DNA of 64,000 nt from Thalassococcus sp. S3 (lineage in GTDB: Bacteria > Pseudomonadota > Alphaproteobacteria > Rhodobacterales > Rhodobacteraceae). Shown in pieces: positions 32,749 to 42,988 of this stretch; positions within the stretch are counted from its first letter, which is position 1, and each line of letters opens with the position of its first letter. The notes beneath the pieces are model-generated. The model was not told the DNA's origin. It did no database searches and saw only the letters and a list, made by a program, of their open reading frames with translations. The position numbers were made by a program, and so were the translations under genes. The DNA is taken from contig NZ_CP022303.1 of the NCBI RefSeq assembly GCF_004216475.1, positions 1,984,001 to 2,048,000 of the forward strand. Reading direction: 5' to 3'.

Positions 32749-33752
32749 TGCGGTTCGGCGCGACCATCCTGGACGCTGAAGGCCTGTCTCTGACAAACGA
32801 GGAAAAGGCGCTTTTCCGCGACGCGCAGCCCTTCGGGTTTATCCTTTTTGCCCGCAACGTCGACAGCGCGGATCAGGTGCGCGCCTTGTGCGCCGAAATG
32901 CGCGATGCGGTGGGACGAGAGGCACCGATAACCATCGACCAGGAGGGGGGACGCGTTCAGCGTTTGCGCCATCCCCTTGCGCGCGAGTGGCGCCCGCCCT
33001 TGGATCATGCGCGCGGTGCGGGTGCCGGTGCCGAACGCGCCATGTATCTGCGCTATCGCCTGATTGCCCATGAATTGCGCGCCCTTGGCATCGACAGCAA
33101 TTGCGCGCCCATGGTGGATCTGGCCCATGACGCCACGCATCCGTTCCTGAAGAACCGCTGTTATGGTCGCGACCCTGAGCGGGTCGCCCGTATCGGTCGC
33201 GCGGTGGCTGAGGCGCATCTGGACGGAGGGGTTCTGCCGATCGTGAAACACATGCCCGGCCATGGCCGCGCCACGTTGGACAGTCACTATGACTTGCCCC
33301 GTGTTCAGGCTCCGGTCGATGCGTTGGAGGCAGAGGATTTTCTGCCTTTTCGGGCTCTCAATGACCTGCCCATGGGCATGACCGCCCATCAGGTTTACGA
33401 AGCGTTCGACGATCAGCCCGCGACATTGTCCCCCAAGGTGATGCAGATGATCCGGGAGCATATCGGCTTTGACGGTCTGATCATGACCGACGACATATCG
33501 ATGAAGGCGCTGTCGGGATCTCTCGCCAAGATCAGCCGGGACGCGTTGAATGCAGGCTGCGATGTTATCCTGCATTGCAACGGTAATCTTGCCGAGCGGT
33601 CCGAAGTGGCCGAAGCTGCGGGAGAGATGAACGATGCCGCGCAGCGCCGGGCCGAGGCCGCGCTCGATGCGCGTCGCAGCCCCGCCGATATTGACATTCC
33701 CTCGCTCGAAGCGCAGCTTGAGGCGCTGATGGGCGGGCAGGTCTATGGCTGA
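32748..33752 (+). CDS. nagZ: Beta-N-acetylhexosaminidase
   Basis: 334 residues from ATG 32748. GH3-type motifs: FILFARNVDS, ITIDQEGGRVQRL, KHMPGHGRATLDSH (catalytic His/Asp loop) and MTDDISMKAL (nucleophile Asp). It removes GlcNAc from muropeptides in the cytoplasm during peptidoglycan recycling. It overlaps scpA by 8 bases. Confidence 0.95.
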   Translation: MRFGATILDAEGLSLTNEEKALFRDAQPFGFILFARNVDSADQVRALCAEMRDAVGREAPITIDQEGGRVQRLRHPLAREWRPPLDHARGAGAGAERAMYLRYRLIAHELRALGIDSNCAPMVDLAHDATHPFLKNRCYGRDPERVARIGRAVAEAHLDGGVLPIVKHMPGHGRATLDSHYDLPRVQAPVDALEAEDFLPFRALNDLPMGMTAHQVYEAFDDQPATLSPKVMQMIREHIGFDGLIMTDDISMKALSGSLAKISRDALNAGCDVILHCNGNLAERSEVAEAAGEMNDAAQRRAEAALDARRSPADIDIPSLEAQLEALMGGQVYG

Positions 33753-34533
33753 GGACAGCTTTTTTCAGGACGAGCAAACGCGGGTGTCGGAGCGGCTTGC
33801 CGCCGAGGCGCTGATCGTCGATGTGGACGGGTTCGAAGGTCCGCTCGACGTGCTTCTGACGCTGTCGCGCACGCAAAAGGTGGATCTGCGCAAGATTTCC
33901 GTCCTGCAGCTTGCCCAGCAATACCTGGCGTTTATCGAACGCGCCAAGGCGCTGCGTATCGAATTGGCGGCGGATTACCTGGTGATGGCCGCCTGGCTGG
34001 CCTTCCTGAAATCTCGTTTGCTGCTACCGCCTGATCCCGAAGACGAGGGGCCGTCGGGAGAGGAACTCGCCGCGCATCTGGCCTTTCAACTGGAACGGCT
34101 GCAGGCGATGCGGGATGCCGCGGCCCGTCTGATGGCACGCGACCGGTTGGGGCGGGATTTCTTTGCGCGCGGCATCACCGAAGATGTGACCCGAGTGCGC
34201 AAGATCGAATATACCGCCACCTTGCTGGATCTGATGCAGGGCTATGCGCGCATCCGCACCAAGGATGAATTCCGCCCCTTCGTGATGGATCGCGACGCGG
34301 TGCTGACGATGGAGCAGGCGCTGGAGCGGATGCGGGGGCTGATCGGCTATGCCGCCGACTGGACCGATATCGCTAGCTATCTGCCCGAAGGATGGGAGAT
34401 GGACCCGGTGCGCCGCCGCTCGGCCACGGCAGCGACGTTTGCGGCGTCCCTTCAGCTGGTCAAGGAGGGGCATCTGGAACTGCGCCAGACCGAAACCTTC
34501 GCCCCCATTCAACTGCGCAAGCGCGAGGCGTGA
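33745..34533 (+). CDS. scpA: Segregation and condensation protein A
   Basis: 262 residues. It starts with the kleisin N-domain (VDGFEGPLDVLLTLSRTQKVDLRKISVLQLAQQYLAFIE), ends with the SMC-head-binding winged helix, and has an acidic linker between. ScpA bridges the SMC dimer in chromosome condensation. It overlaps nagZ and shares one base with scpB. Confidence 0.95.
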   Translation: MAEDSFFQDEQTRVSERLAAEALIVDVDGFEGPLDVLLTLSRTQKVDLRKISVLQLAQQYLAFIERAKALRIELAADYLVMAAWLAFLKSRLLLPPDPEDEGPSGEELAAHLAFQLERLQAMRDAAARLMARDRLGRDFFARGITEDVTRVRKIEYTATLLDLMQGYARIRTKDEFRPFVMDRDAVLTMEQALERMRGLIGYAADWTDIASYLPEGWEMDPVRRRSATAATFAASLQLVKEGHLELRQTETFAPIQLRKREA

Positions 34534-35180
34534 TGCAGGACGACCCCCAGACCGAAAGCCTGTTCGAAGCGCCCCCCATCGGGGAGCAGGAGCGCATGGT
34601 CGAGGCGATCCTCTTTGCCACGGCAGAGCCGATCACCGTGCGCGAACTGGAAGCGCGCATGCCGCATGGCTGCGACGCGGCAGAAGCGCTGGCGCATTTG
34701 CGCAAGCGGTACGAGGGGCGCGGGGTCAGCGTGGTCAAGGTGGGCGATGCTTGGGCCATCCGCACCGCGCCCGACCTTGGTTTTCTGATGCGCAGCGAAA
34801 CGGTCGAAACGCGCAAGCTAAGCCGTGCTGCCATCGAAACGCTTGCGATCATCGCCTATCACCAGCCAGTCACCCGCGCGGAGATCGAAGAGATCCGGGG
34901 GGTCTCTGTCTCAAGGGGGACGATTGATCAGTTGCTGGAGATGGAGTGGATCCGGTTCGGGCGGCGCAGGATGACGCCGGGCCGCCCCGTGACCTTCGTC
35001 GTGACGCAGGGGTTTCTGGATCATTTCGGTCTTGAAAGCGCGCGGGATCTGCCGGGCCTGAAAGAATTGCGGGCCTCGGGACTTCTGGAGAACCGACCAC
35101 CTCCGGGTGCCGAAGAGGCAGGCGAGGAGGAGATGGAGGACAGCGCCGGGCAGCCCGAACTCTTCGAAGATGACGGCTGA
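34533..35180 (+). CDS. scpB: Segregation and condensation protein B
   Basis: 215 residues from ATG 34533 (TGATG junction with scpA). Two winged-helix domains: MVEAILFATAEPITVRELEARMP and RAAIETLAIIAYHQPVTRAEIEEIRGVSV, typical of ScpB. The C-terminal tail is acidic. It dimerises and binds the ScpA linker. Confidence 0.95.
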   Translation: MQDDPQTESLFEAPPIGEQERMVEAILFATAEPITVRELEARMPHGCDAAEALAHLRKRYEGRGVSVVKVGDAWAIRTAPDLGFLMRSETVETRKLSRAAIETLAIIAYHQPVTRAEIEEIRGVSVSRGTIDQLLEMEWIRFGRRRMTPGRPVTFVVTQGFLDHFGLESARDLPGLKELRASGLLENRPPPGAEEAGEEEMEDSAGQPELFEDDG

Positions 35181-35241
35181 CCCCTGCAAACGCGCGTGCT
35201 TTCTGATATATTGAGGCCCAGAGCAGTGGAGGCCATGTGCT

Positions 35242-35517
35242 ATGAACCTGAACAGGATCATCAACATGATCATGCGTATCCTGATGCGCAAGGCGATCAA
35301 CAAGGGCGTAAATGTCGGTATCAACCAGGCGTCGAGAGCCATCAAGCGCCCCGGCAAGTCCGCGCCTCCTCTACCGCCAGAACGCGTTGATGTAGCAGAG
35401 GCATCCGACCCTGAAGAGGCGCAAACCGGCCCGACCAAGCAAGAGGTTCGCGCGCGGCGCAAGGCCCGCCGCGAGATCCGCGCGGCCCGGCAGGCTAGGC
35501 GGAACGCTGGGTCCTGA
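35242..35517 (+). CDS. Small basic protein of unknown function
   Basis: 91 residues: an amphipathic/hydrophobic N-terminal helix (MNLNRIINMIMRILMRKAIN), a Pro-rich middle and a highly basic tail rich in Arg/Ala. The N-terminus might associate with the membrane. It ends inside the convergent MFS gene (23-base overlap). No family recognised. Confidence 0.6.
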   Translation: MNLNRIINMIMRILMRKAINKGVNVGINQASRAIKRPGKSAPPLPPERVDVAEASDPEEAQTGPTKQEVRARRKARREIRAARQARRNAGS

Positions 35518-36637
35518 CGCGCCGCAGGCCCAGGCTTTCGACGGCTTCGGCCAGTGACAACAGCGCGGACACGATGAGGCAGCCAGCCAGGCCGAAGGCT
35601 GCAAAAAGGGGTGCGCCGGCAAGCGGGGCCGCAAAAACGGCAAGATAGGTCACCGCGCTGTAAAGCCCCATAATCGCGCCGCGCTGCGTCGGCTCAAGCG
35701 TACTGAGACGCGCCACGACAAGGTTAAGGCAAAGATGCTGTCCGATCCCCCAGAGCAACGCCATGACCAGCAGCGCGACATAGCTGTCCGCGACGGCCGC
35801 CATCACGACGTAGACGATCGCGCTGTATACAAAAAGAAGCGGTGTCGCCCGGGCAAGGCCAAGACGGTCAATCCACCGGTCGGCATAGACGGCGAGGCCG
35901 AACCCCAAACCATAAGCCAATGGCACCAGACCCGCCTTTGTCGTGCTGAGATCGAGCCTGAGCGTGACTTGCGCGCCGACAAAGAAGTAGGTGACATAGA
36001 AGCTGAACATCACAAGTCCGGTCGCCAGAAGACCTCGCGATATGCCCGGAACCCGCAGGGCCGTAAGCGGGGAGGTGATGACACCGCTCGGCCGGCTTTG
36101 GCGGCTCAGGCCCGATGATGTCGCCCAAAGCAGTCCGGTCAGCAGCGCAAAGGTAACGTAAACCACGCGCCATCCCGCCAAATCGGTAAGCCAGGCCGCA
36201 GCGCTGACCCCGAAAACAAGCGCCACAGTCCACCCGGTCAGAACGGCGCCGACGGTTTGCGCCGTCCGCCCCTCGGGTGCGATCTCGGCGGCGAGCGTAT
36301 AGATTGCGGGCAGGGCGGCGCCTGCTGCTAGGCCACAGAGCGTTTGAGCGCCGATCAACCCGCCCGGAGACGGCGCAAGCGCGCTGGAGGCGAGGCCGAG
36401 CGCGAGCGCGACAAGAGCGATGCGGAGAACACGGCCCGCGCCGAACCGGTCCGAAAGGGGCGCCAGGGTCAAAGCGGACAAAGCGGTTCCAAGGCCATAG
36501 GCGCTGGCTGCGGTCATAACCTGTCTGGGTGTCGTGCCGAAATCTGCGGCGACCGCGGCCACGACCGGCGACAGAAGCAGGGAATTGGCGCCGATGACGC
36601 CAATAGCAAGAAGCAGCAGAAGGATGTCGCGGCGCAT
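35495..36637 (-). CDS. Major facilitator superfamily transporter
   Basis: 380 residues with about twelve transmembrane helices. The MFS loop 2-3 motif reads APLSDRFGAGRVLR. The type resembles drug/sugar-efflux MFS proteins with short loops. It is divergent from an Lrp-family gene, the likely regulator. Substrate unknown. Confidence 0.9.
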   Translation of the reverse strand: MRRDILLLLLAIGVIGANSLLLSPVVAAVAADFGTTPRQVMTAASAYGLGTALSALTLAPLSDRFGAGRVLRIALVALALGLASSALAPSPGGLIGAQTLCGLAAGAALPAIYTLAAEIAPEGRTAQTVGAVLTGWTVALVFGVSAAAWLTDLAGWRVVYVTFALLTGLLWATSSGLSRQSRPSGVITSPLTALRVPGISRGLLATGLVMFSFYVTYFFVGAQVTLRLDLSTTKAGLVPLAYGLGFGLAVYADRWIDRLGLARATPLLFVYSAIVYVVMAAVADSYVALLVMALLWGIGQHLCLNLVVARLSTLEPTQRGAIMGLYSAVTYLAVFAAPLAGAPLFAAFGLAGCLIVSALLSLAEAVESLGLRRVRTQRSA

Positions 36638-36714
36638 GGTAAAAGCCTTGTTGAATGAAGATCTGCAATAGGGCTATTTTTCAAAACGAAGTTCGGCAAT
36701 GTGAAAGGCGGGCA

Positions 36715-37245
36715 ATGGCTGTGAAAACAGATAATCTTCGGCGGCGCGCCGGCGGGACGCCGTCCATCGACGGCATGGACACAAAGATATTAGGCGTGCT
36801 GGCACGGGATGCATTGAAAAGCTATGCCGAGATCGGAGAGACGGTTGGCTTGTCGGCGCCCGCGGTGCACGAGCGGGTCAAGCGTTTGCGGGCCAGCGGT
36901 GTGATTTCGGAAACGGTGGCGCGGCTCGACGGGCCTGCGGTGGGTAAGCCACTTTTGGCGTTCGTCCATGTCTCCACCACGGGCTGGGGTAAAACCCGGG
37001 CAATGGTCGCGATGCAGGATTTTCCCGAGGTCGAGGAGTTGCACTCCGTCACCGGGGATGCCTGCTTGATCATCAAGGTCCGTGTAGCCTCCGCGCTTGC
37101 GTTGGAGGGTCTGCTTTCACGGATCTACGATGTGGAAGGGGTGCGCGAAACCCGTACCTATGTCACGTTGTCCACGCATCTTGAGCGCAGCGTTCAAGCG
37201 GAGCTCACAGACGAGCTGGAAGAGAACGCACCATATCTGAAATAG
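36715..37245 (+). CDS. Lrp/AsnC-family transcriptional regulator
   Basis: 176 residues from ATG 36715 behind GAAAGGCGGG; an upstream in-frame start at 36655 is less likely. The winged helix is DGMDTKILGVLARDALKSYAEIGETVG then APAVHERVKRLRASG; the RAM domain has VTGDACLIIKVRV. It is divergent from the MFS transporter, which it probably controls. Confidence 0.9.
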   Translation: MAVKTDNLRRRAGGTPSIDGMDTKILGVLARDALKSYAEIGETVGLSAPAVHERVKRLRASGVISETVARLDGPAVGKPLLAFVHVSTTGWGKTRAMVAMQDFPEVEELHSVTGDACLIIKVRVASALALEGLLSRIYDVEGVRETRTYVTLSTHLERSVQAELTDELEENAPYLK

Positions 37246-37249
37246 TCGT

Positions 37250-38335
37250 CTAAGTCTTGAAATGCTTGGATAATTTAAGGCCTTGCCCTTGGTAGTTTGA
37301 CGCAATGCCTGCGCCGTAGAGGTTCGTGGGTGCGGCGGCCATCCGTTCGTAGACCAGGCGTCCAACGACCTGTCCATGCTCAAGCACAAAGGGCGCTTCG
37401 TGGCACCGCACTTCCAGAACCCCGCGGGATCCGGCGCCGCCTGCCGCGTCATGGCCAAAGCCGGGATCGAAAAATCCGGCATAGTGGACCCGGAATTCGC
37501 CGACCATGGCAAGATACGGGGCCATTTCCGCAGCATATTGCGGGGGAATATGTACCGCCTCGCGACTGACAAGAATGTAGAATGCGCCGGGGTCGAGGAT
37601 GATCTGACCATCGGTGCTGCGCACTTCTTCCCAGTATTCGGACGCATCGTAATGCCCGATAAGGTCCAGATCGATCACGCCGGTATGCGGTTTGGCGCGG
37701 TATCCCACCAGGTCGGTTCCTGGCAGGTCCAGATCCACAGAAAAGCCAAGACCCTCCTGGATAACGGCCGGGCCGTCAACGAGCGGAGCAACCGCGTGAA
37801 GCGCATTCAGATCCGTATCAGACAGCACCGCATGCCCGTTGCGGAACCGAATTTGGTTCAGCTGCATGCCGGGCCGTACCAGCACCGAAAATGAGCGTGG
37901 GCAGATCTCGGCATAAAGCGGGCCGGTATAGCCGGTGGGGATACGGTCGAATTCCACGCCACCATCGGTCACCGTACGTGTCAGCAGGTCAAGCCGACCG
38001 GTGGAGCTTTTGGCATTCGCGACGGCATGCATGTCGTCGGGAAGGCGCAAGCCTTCCAGCAGCGGAACAAGGTAGACGCAGCCTTTCTCCAGCACGGCTC
38101 CTTTCGACAGGTCGATGCGGTGCATCTCGAATTCCTGGAGCCGTTGGGACACGGTGCGGCCCTGACCGGCAAGAAAAGAGGCCCGTACGCGATATGCGGT
38201 ATGCCCCAAACGCAGATCCAGGCTCGCGGGCTGGATTTGGTCATGCGTTACGGGAAGATCGGCGACGATTGCGCCTTCGCGGATCATCGCTTCGATCTGT
38301 TGGTTGGGGCAGACGCCGGTCATGTCAGGCCCCAT
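37250..38335 (-). CDS. dcd: 2'-deoxycytidine 5'-triphosphate deaminase (dCTP deaminase, double-length form)
   Basis: 361 residues, the long alphaproteobacterial form with two dUTPase-like folds. Diagnostic parts: QIQPASLDLRLG, NAKSSTGRLDLLTRTVTDGG, and the second half with GHYDASEYWEEV and GQVVGRLVYERM. It turns dCTP to dUTP, feeding dTMP synthesis. Start from the first of two close ATGs. tRNA-Pro lies 18 bases upstream. Confidence 0.9.
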   Translation of the reverse strand: MGPDMTGVCPNQQIEAMIREGAIVADLPVTHDQIQPASLDLRLGHTAYRVRASFLAGQGRTVSQRLQEFEMHRIDLSKGAVLEKGCVYLVPLLEGLRLPDDMHAVANAKSSTGRLDLLTRTVTDGGVEFDRIPTGYTGPLYAEICPRSFSVLVRPGMQLNQIRFRNGHAVLSDTDLNALHAVAPLVDGPAVIQEGLGFSVDLDLPGTDLVGYRAKPHTGVIDLDLIGHYDASEYWEEVRSTDGQIILDPGAFYILVSREAVHIPPQYAAEMAPYLAMVGEFRVHYAGFFDPGFGHDAAGGAGSRGVLEVRCHEAPFVLEHGQVVGRLVYERMAAAPTNLYGAGIASNYQGQGLKLSKHFKT

Positions 38336-38353
38336 CGGGCAGTCGGTTTGATT

Positions 38354-38430
38354 TGGTCGGGCTAGCAGGACTCGAACCTGCGACCTTCCGTCCCCCAGAC
38401 GGACGCGCTACCAGGCTGCGCCATAGCCCG
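38354..38430 (-). tRNA. tRNA-Pro (anticodon GGG)
   Basis: 77 bases with the 3' CCA encoded. Acceptor arms CGGGCTA / TAGCCCG pair fully; anticodon stem TCCGT / ACGGA encloses loop CTGGGGG, so the anticodon is GGG. The T-arm has GCAGG-TTCGAGT-CCTGC and the D-arm GCGC / GCGC. Every stem is intact. Confidence 0.97.
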
Positions 38431-38489
38431 ACTAAGGCGTGTTCATACCGGTTTTGAAACCGGAGACAAGGGGAAATCATCAGCGTCGC

Positions 38490-39425
38490 TTACTCTCTGC
38501 CGGCGCGGCGCATCCGTTCGCGATGCGCAGCCAGACGCGCCGCGATCGGGGCAATGGCATCAGCGGATTTCGGACTGATCCGCATCAGGCGCCCTGTTTT
38601 GGAGAGCGGACCGTGCGTGACGGCAATCTCATCTTCCAAGGAAGGCTCCTGCACGTTTGCGGGTTGGACCTCGACCGCCGGGGCCTCCTCCTCTGCCGCA
38701 GGCTCCTCAGGGGCTTGCGGCTCTTCCGCGAATGCGGTCTCTCGTTCGGGTTCGGGTTCGGGTTCGGGTTCGGGTTCGGGTTCGGGTTCGGGTTCGGGTT
38801 CGGGTTCGGGTTCGGGTTCGGGTTCGGCGGATGCATCCTGCTCCGTTTGCTGTGACGTCTCTTCAAACATCGGTTGGTGCAGGAAAGAGGGCAGGGCGGG
38901 TGCTTCCGGTTCAGGTTCCACATCCTCGGCCATGGCGGCTGCCGGTATCTCGTCGCTTTCGGCTGGCGTGAGCGAAGTAGCCTCGTTGCTTTCAGCTTCC
39001 ATCGGGTCGGGCGTGCCGGCCTCGTCGTCTTCAACGGGATCGTCCAGAGCGAACTCGGCCTGCATGTCAGCCTCGCCCGCGTCTACATCTTTATTCTGAA
39101 ATTTCAGCACATTAGGGGCCGTACTTTGCGTCATGCGTGAACTGTCGTCATCTATGGAGGGGGAGAAGGCCGCGACGTGCGACACGCCCTGTTCTCTCAG
39201 GATTTTCTGAACCCCTTTGATCGTCAGGCCGTCTTCGTGCAGAAGCTTCTTGATCCCGCCAAGAAGCTGCATGTCGGCTGGACGATAGTATCGCCGCCCG
39301 CCCGCGCGCTTTACCGGTTTGACCTGGGTGAACTTGCTTTCCCAGAAGCGCAGCACATGGGCCTGGATGCCGAGCCAATCAGCCACCTCGCTGATGGTGC
39401 GAAAGGCGTCGGGCGATTTTTCCAT
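38490..39425 (-). CDS. MerR-family regulator with a Glu-Pro repeat tail
   Basis: 311 residues. The N-terminal MerR helix-turn-helix is clear ([24 protein letters not shown], then [14 protein letters not shown]). The family's ligand domain is missing. Instead there is a long acidic region with about fourteen consecutive Glu-Pro dipeptides and a C-terminal basic segment. It is the standard last gene after ihfA in this group. The EP stretch is probably an extended rod-like spacer. Confidence 0.88.
   Translation of the reverse strand: MEKSPDAFRTISEVADWLGIQAHVLRFWESKFTQVKPVKRAGGRRYYRPADMQLLGGIKKLLHEDGLTIKGVQKILREQGVSHVAAFSPSIDDDSSRMTQSTAPNVLKFQNKDVDAGEADMQAEFALDDPVEDDEAGTPDPMEAESNEATSLTPAESDEIPAAAMAEDVEPEPEAPALPSFLHQPMFEETSQQTEQDASAEPEPEPEPEPEPEPEPEPEPEPEPEPERETAFAEEPQAPEEPAAEEEAPAVEVQPANVQEPSLEDEIAVTHGPLSKTGRLMRISPKSADAIAPIAARLAAHRERMRRAGRE
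38745..38828 (-). repeat. Hexanucleotide microsatellite in the merR-type gene
   Basis: Thirteen consecutive TTCGGG units (38745-38822), then one TTCGGC, coding Glu-Pro on the minus strand. Unit length is a multiple of three, so slippage changes protein length without frameshift. Confidence 0.92.
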
Positions 39426-39440
39426 GTGGCTTGAGCCTCT

Positions 39441-39746
39441 TTACTTTCGTTTGTTTCCGATCGCCACGCGATCTTTCATCAGGTGCGAGGGGCGGAAGGT
39501 CAGGACGCGACGGGGCTGAATGGGCACTTCTTCCCCGGTCTTCGGGTTGCGCCCGACGCGGGCCGATTTCTCGCGCACGCTGAAGGTTCCGAAAGAGGAA
39601 ATCTTGACCTGCTCGCCGCGCACCAGCGCGTCGGACATGTGTTCCAGCATGCTTTCGACAAGCTGTGCGCTTTCGTTGCGTGAAAGTCCAACTTCGCGGA
39701 ACACCGCTTCGCTGAGATCCATGCGGGTCAGTGTCTTTTCACCCAT
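39441..39746 (-). CDS. ihfA: Integration host factor alpha subunit
   Basis: 101 residues from ATG 39746. The HU/IHF fold is plain: [19 protein letters not shown], then [30 protein letters not shown] and [10 protein letters not shown]. The NPKTGE tip is the DNA-intercalating arm. IHF bends DNA in recombination and transcription. It lies 15 bases upstream of the merR-type gene. Confidence 0.96.
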   Translation of the reverse strand: MGEKTLTRMDLSEAVFREVGLSRNESAQLVESMLEHMSDALVRGEQVKISSFGTFSVREKSARVGRNPKTGEEVPIQPRRVLTFRPSHLMKDRVAIGNKRK

Positions 39747-39841
39747 ACCTTCCCCCTCGTTTTGGAAAACCATAGGGGCACACCAATTTCGGAGTCAATA
39801 TGAATGGCATGCAAGGGCTTGTTTTTGCGGGCTTTCGCGCG

Positions 39842-40813
39842 CTACCAGCGCAGGACGACTGCACCCCAGGCCAGTCCGCCGCCAATCGCTTCGGTGACGA
39901 TGAGATCTCCGGGGTTGATCTGACCTCTCTCCTTGCCGACCGACAGGGCAAGGGGAATCGATGCCGCGGAGGTGTTCCCGTGATCCTGAACCGTGACCAC
40001 GACCCGCTCCATCGGCAGGCCCATTTTCTTGGCGGTGCCCTGGATAATGCGGATGTTGGCTTGATGCGGTACGATCCAGTCCACATCGGACGCTGTCAGC
40101 CCCGCGCGCTCAAGCGCGGTTTCCGCGGTCGAGGCTAGTTTTTCGACCGCATGGCGAAACACCTGATTGCCCTGCATCCGCAAATGGCCGGTGGTCTGCG
40201 TGCTGACACCGCCATCCACATAAAGCAGGTCTTTAAAGCGCCCGTCCGAATGCAGATCGGTCGACAGAATGCCGCGATCGGTGGCTGCGCCGGGTTGATC
40301 CTGTGCTTCCAGGACCAGCGCTCCGGCCCCGTCTCCGAAAAGCACACAGGTGCTGCGATCGGTCCAATCCATGATGCGACTGAACGTTTCGGCCCCGATC
40401 ACAAGAACACGCTCGGCCTGGCCCGACACGATCAGGGCATGCGCATTCGACAGCGCATAGATGAACCCGGCACACACGGCCTGAACATCAAATGCGAAAC
40501 CCTTTGTCATGCCCAGGGCATGCTGCACCATCGTGGCAGCCGACGGGAAGGTCAGGTCTGCCGTTGACGTGGCCAACACGATGGCATCGATGTCCGACAC
40601 GCTCAAACCGGCATCCGTCAAAGCGGCGCGCGCGGCATGGGCGGCCATATCGGACGTGGTTTCCCCTTCGGCGGCAAAATGGCGCCGCTCAATGCCTGAA
40701 CGGGTGCGGATCCATTCGTCACTTGTGTCGAGGGTGGCCTCAAATTCGCTGTTAGGTACGACGCGTTCAGGAAGATAGTGGCCCACCCCGGTAACCACAG
40801 CGCGGCAAGTCAT
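39842..40813 (-). CDS. fabH: 3-oxoacyl-ACP synthase III
   Basis: 323 residues. The catalytic triad is present: Cys in [12 protein letters not shown], His in PHQANIRI, Asn in [11 protein letters not shown]. FabH starts fatty-acid synthesis by condensing acetyl-CoA with malonyl-ACP. It overlaps plsX by 4 bases (ATGA). Confidence 0.97.
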   Translation of the reverse strand: MTCRAVVTGVGHYLPERVVPNSEFEATLDTSDEWIRTRSGIERRHFAAEGETTSDMAAHAARAALTDAGLSVSDIDAIVLATSTADLTFPSAATMVQHALGMTKGFAFDVQAVCAGFIYALSNAHALIVSGQAERVLVIGAETFSRIMDWTDRSTCVLFGDGAGALVLEAQDQPGAATDRGILSTDLHSDGRFKDLLYVDGGVSTQTTGHLRMQGNQVFRHAVEKLASTAETALERAGLTASDVDWIVPHQANIRIIQGTAKKMGLPMERVVVTVQDHGNTSAASIPLALSVGKERGQINPGDLIVTEAIGGGLAWGAVVLRW

Positions 40814-41940
40814 TGAGTGGCCTGTCCTTTTTGGTGTTGGCCGGGGTCGTCCTGCTCCGGCTGATCGTTAACATCCTGCGCAAGCTGTTCGGCGGATGCA
40901 ACCCGAGCGGCGAGTTTTTCGGAAAATCCGGATTGCGCAAGCTGAAAGGCGAGCTTGACCGCCGCCGACACACCAATGGCATCCGCGCTGCCATGAGATT
41001 TGACGACCGTTCCGTTCAACCCCAGAAACACGCCGCCATTGACCCGGCGCGGGTCGATGCGTTTTTGCAATCGGCGCAGAGATGTCAAAGCCAGGATCGA
41101 GGCCAGACGCGAGAGAGGCGAGAACTTGAACGCTTCCCTCAAGAGATCACCAATCAGGCTTGCAGTCCCTTCGCCTGTCTTGATCGCGACATTGCCGGTG
41201 AAACCGTCGGTGACGATGACATCCGCCACATTGCCGGGAATGTCGCCGCCTTCGACAAAGCCGACAAAATCGTAATCGGCCTTTTCAGCGAAGGCGCCGA
41301 TCAGTTCATGCGCTTGCTTCAGTTCCGCGCGGCCCTTGTGTTCTTCCGTGCCCACATTCAGCAGGCCGATCCTGGGGCGGGGCAGGTCCATGCCGTTTCG
41401 GGCATAGGACGTGCCCATGAGGGCATATTGCAGAAGGTCTTGGGCATCGGCACGGATATCGGCACCGACATCAAGCATCACGTTAAAACCCTGAGGGTTG
41501 CGTGATGGCCAGAGGATGGCGATGGCGGGGCGGTTCACGCCGGGCAGCTTGCGCAAGCGGACCATGCTGAGGGCCATCAACGCGCCGGTATTCCCGCAGG
41601 AGACGGCCACGGTGGCCTCACCGGCGCGGACGGCATCAATGGCGGACCACATCGACGTGCCCTTGCCGTGACGCATCACCTGGCTGGGCTTGTCCTCCAT
41701 CGTGACGACATCTTCGGCGTTGCGAATGTCGACACGACCGGCCAGATCCTTGCGACGCGCCACAAGAGGTTCGAGCGTCGCGGAGGGCCCGTGCAGAATG
41801 AAACCGATGTCGGGGTTTTTGTAAGCGGATTGCGCGATACCGGCCACGACGGCAGCCGGCCCGGCATCTCCGCCCATGGCGTCAACCGAAATGATCGTGC
41901 GGCCAGCCGTTGCGTTGAGATTGTCAGGCGCGGCTGTCAT
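40810..41940 (-). CDS. plsX: Phosphate acyltransferase PlsX
   Basis: 376 residues. Starts into [14 protein letters not shown], the family signature, with [11 protein letters not shown] and [15 protein letters not shown] further on. It makes acyl-phosphate from acyl-ACP for phospholipid synthesis. In operon between rpmF (23-base gap) and fabH. The last 25 residues are hydrophilic. Confidence 0.96.
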   Translation of the reverse strand: MTAAPDNLNATAGRTIISVDAMGGDAGPAAVVAGIAQSAYKNPDIGFILHGPSATLEPLVARRKDLAGRVDIRNAEDVVTMEDKPSQVMRHGKGTSMWSAIDAVRAGEATVAVSCGNTGALMALSMVRLRKLPGVNRPAIAILWPSRNPQGFNVMLDVGADIRADAQDLLQYALMGTSYARNGMDLPRPRIGLLNVGTEEHKGRAELKQAHELIGAFAEKADYDFVGFVEGGDIPGNVADVIVTDGFTGNVAIKTGEGTASLIGDLLREAFKFSPLSRLASILALTSLRRLQKRIDPRRVNGGVFLGLNGTVVKSHGSADAIGVSAAVKLAFQLAQSGFSEKLAARVASAEQLAQDVNDQPEQDDPGQHQKGQATQ

Positions 41941-41963
41941 GCAGGGGCCATTCGGTCGAGGCC

Positions 41964-42170
41964 TCAGGCCGCGTCGTCTTCCAACTCGATCTCGTCAGTC
42001 AGCGGAACGATCTCGTTGTCGTTATAGTGACCGCAGGCCGCGCAAACGTGATGCGGGCGTTTCAGTTCGCCGCAATTCGTGCATTCGTTGGGGTTTGCAG
42101 CAACCAATGCGTCATGCGCCCGGCGATTGTTACGGCGCGACTTGGATACTTTGTTCTGTTGGACAGCCAT
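41964..42170 (-). CDS. rpmF: 50S ribosomal protein L32
   Basis: 68 residues. Starts [20 protein letters not shown]; the zinc ribbon has two Cys pairs (CTNC and CAAC), so it is the zinc-binding (C+) form. First gene before plsX, as in many bacteria. Confidence 0.97.
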   Translation of the reverse strand: MAVQQNKVSKSRRNNRRAHDALVAANPNECTNCGELKRPHHVCAACGHYNDNEIVPLTDEIELEDDAA

Positions 42171-42353
42171 GTCTCAACCTTTGTCTCTCTGGGGCGGATG
42201 CCGCCGGGGCGGGCCGCGATTTCTGTGGCGTGACGTGCGTGTAGGCTCAGGCCTGCGCGATGTCCAACCCTAATTCCGATGAAGGCGCGAAAATACGCAA
42301 GATTCTTGGTTTCGCAAGCGCTTTTTCCAAACTGGCGTAACGTTCAGCCCCGC

Positions 42354-42896
42354 TCAGCTCTCGTTATCCTTTTTCAGCCGGTCGCGCAGGTCGGCAAGGC
42401 CCGCAAAGGGGCGGGCCTCCTCATCGGACATCGGGGTCTTTCCGGGTTCCGTGAATGTGGCCCCGTCCAGCGCTGCGCCCTCTGATCTTGGATAGAGAGG
42501 GATATGAAGCGCCAGCGCCTCTGCCATGATCGCGTCGGGGTCGATAAAGGTGCCGAGCGCTTCGACCGTATCATCTTCGGGCATTTCGATCTCCGGCGCT
42601 TCGGGCTCCGTCAGATCGGCCACGAAGATGCGCGCGACATCGACGTCAATCCGCGTCGTCACCGGATTGAGCGTCACGACGCAGGGCTGCGTGATGGTGG
42701 CACCCAGACGACCGGTTAACTGCCAATCGCGTTTACCTTTTGCCGTGATGTCACCGGCAAAGCTGAGTTTGCGCAAGGACGACAGGCCAAGCGTGTCGGC
42801 CAGCGCGGCCATTTTCTCGGCGTCGGGCCTTAGCGCAAAGGCTGTGGAACTGTTCTGGGCAAGTTCGGCAACGCGAAACGGTGGGGTCAGTGACAT
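42354..42896 (-). CDS. yceD: YceD-family protein (DUF177), 23S rRNA accumulation protein
   Basis: 180 residues from ATG 42896. The DUF177 core is visible (GRLGATITQPCVVTLNPVTTRIDVDVARIFV) with an acidic C-half. The family is linked to 23S rRNA and lipid genes by its steady position before rpmF. It is separated from rpmF by 183 bases in which no further gene is evident. Confidence 0.88.
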   Translation of the reverse strand: MSLTPPFRVAELAQNSSTAFALRPDAEKMAALADTLGLSSLRKLSFAGDITAKGKRDWQLTGRLGATITQPCVVTLNPVTTRIDVDVARIFVADLTEPEAPEIEMPEDDTVEALGTFIDPDAIMAEALALHIPLYPRSEGAALDGATFTEPGKTPMSDEEARPFAGLADLRDRLKKDNES

Positions 42897-42988
42897 AAGT
42901 GGCTTTCTTTCGTTCCTTGAACCGGGTGCCATCCTTTAGTAATCGGGATAAAAGGCCTGTCGGGCCGAGGCAAGAGGGCAGCCGGGTA

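Noticed and set aside
38745..38828. Short tandem repeats as a CRISPR or telomere-like element
   Set aside because: A perfect hexamer array inside the merR-type gene, coding Glu-Pro.
38439..38855. Plus-strand frame ending in a Gly-Phe repeat
   Set aside because: The Gly-Phe run is simply the complement of the Glu-Pro hexamer array.
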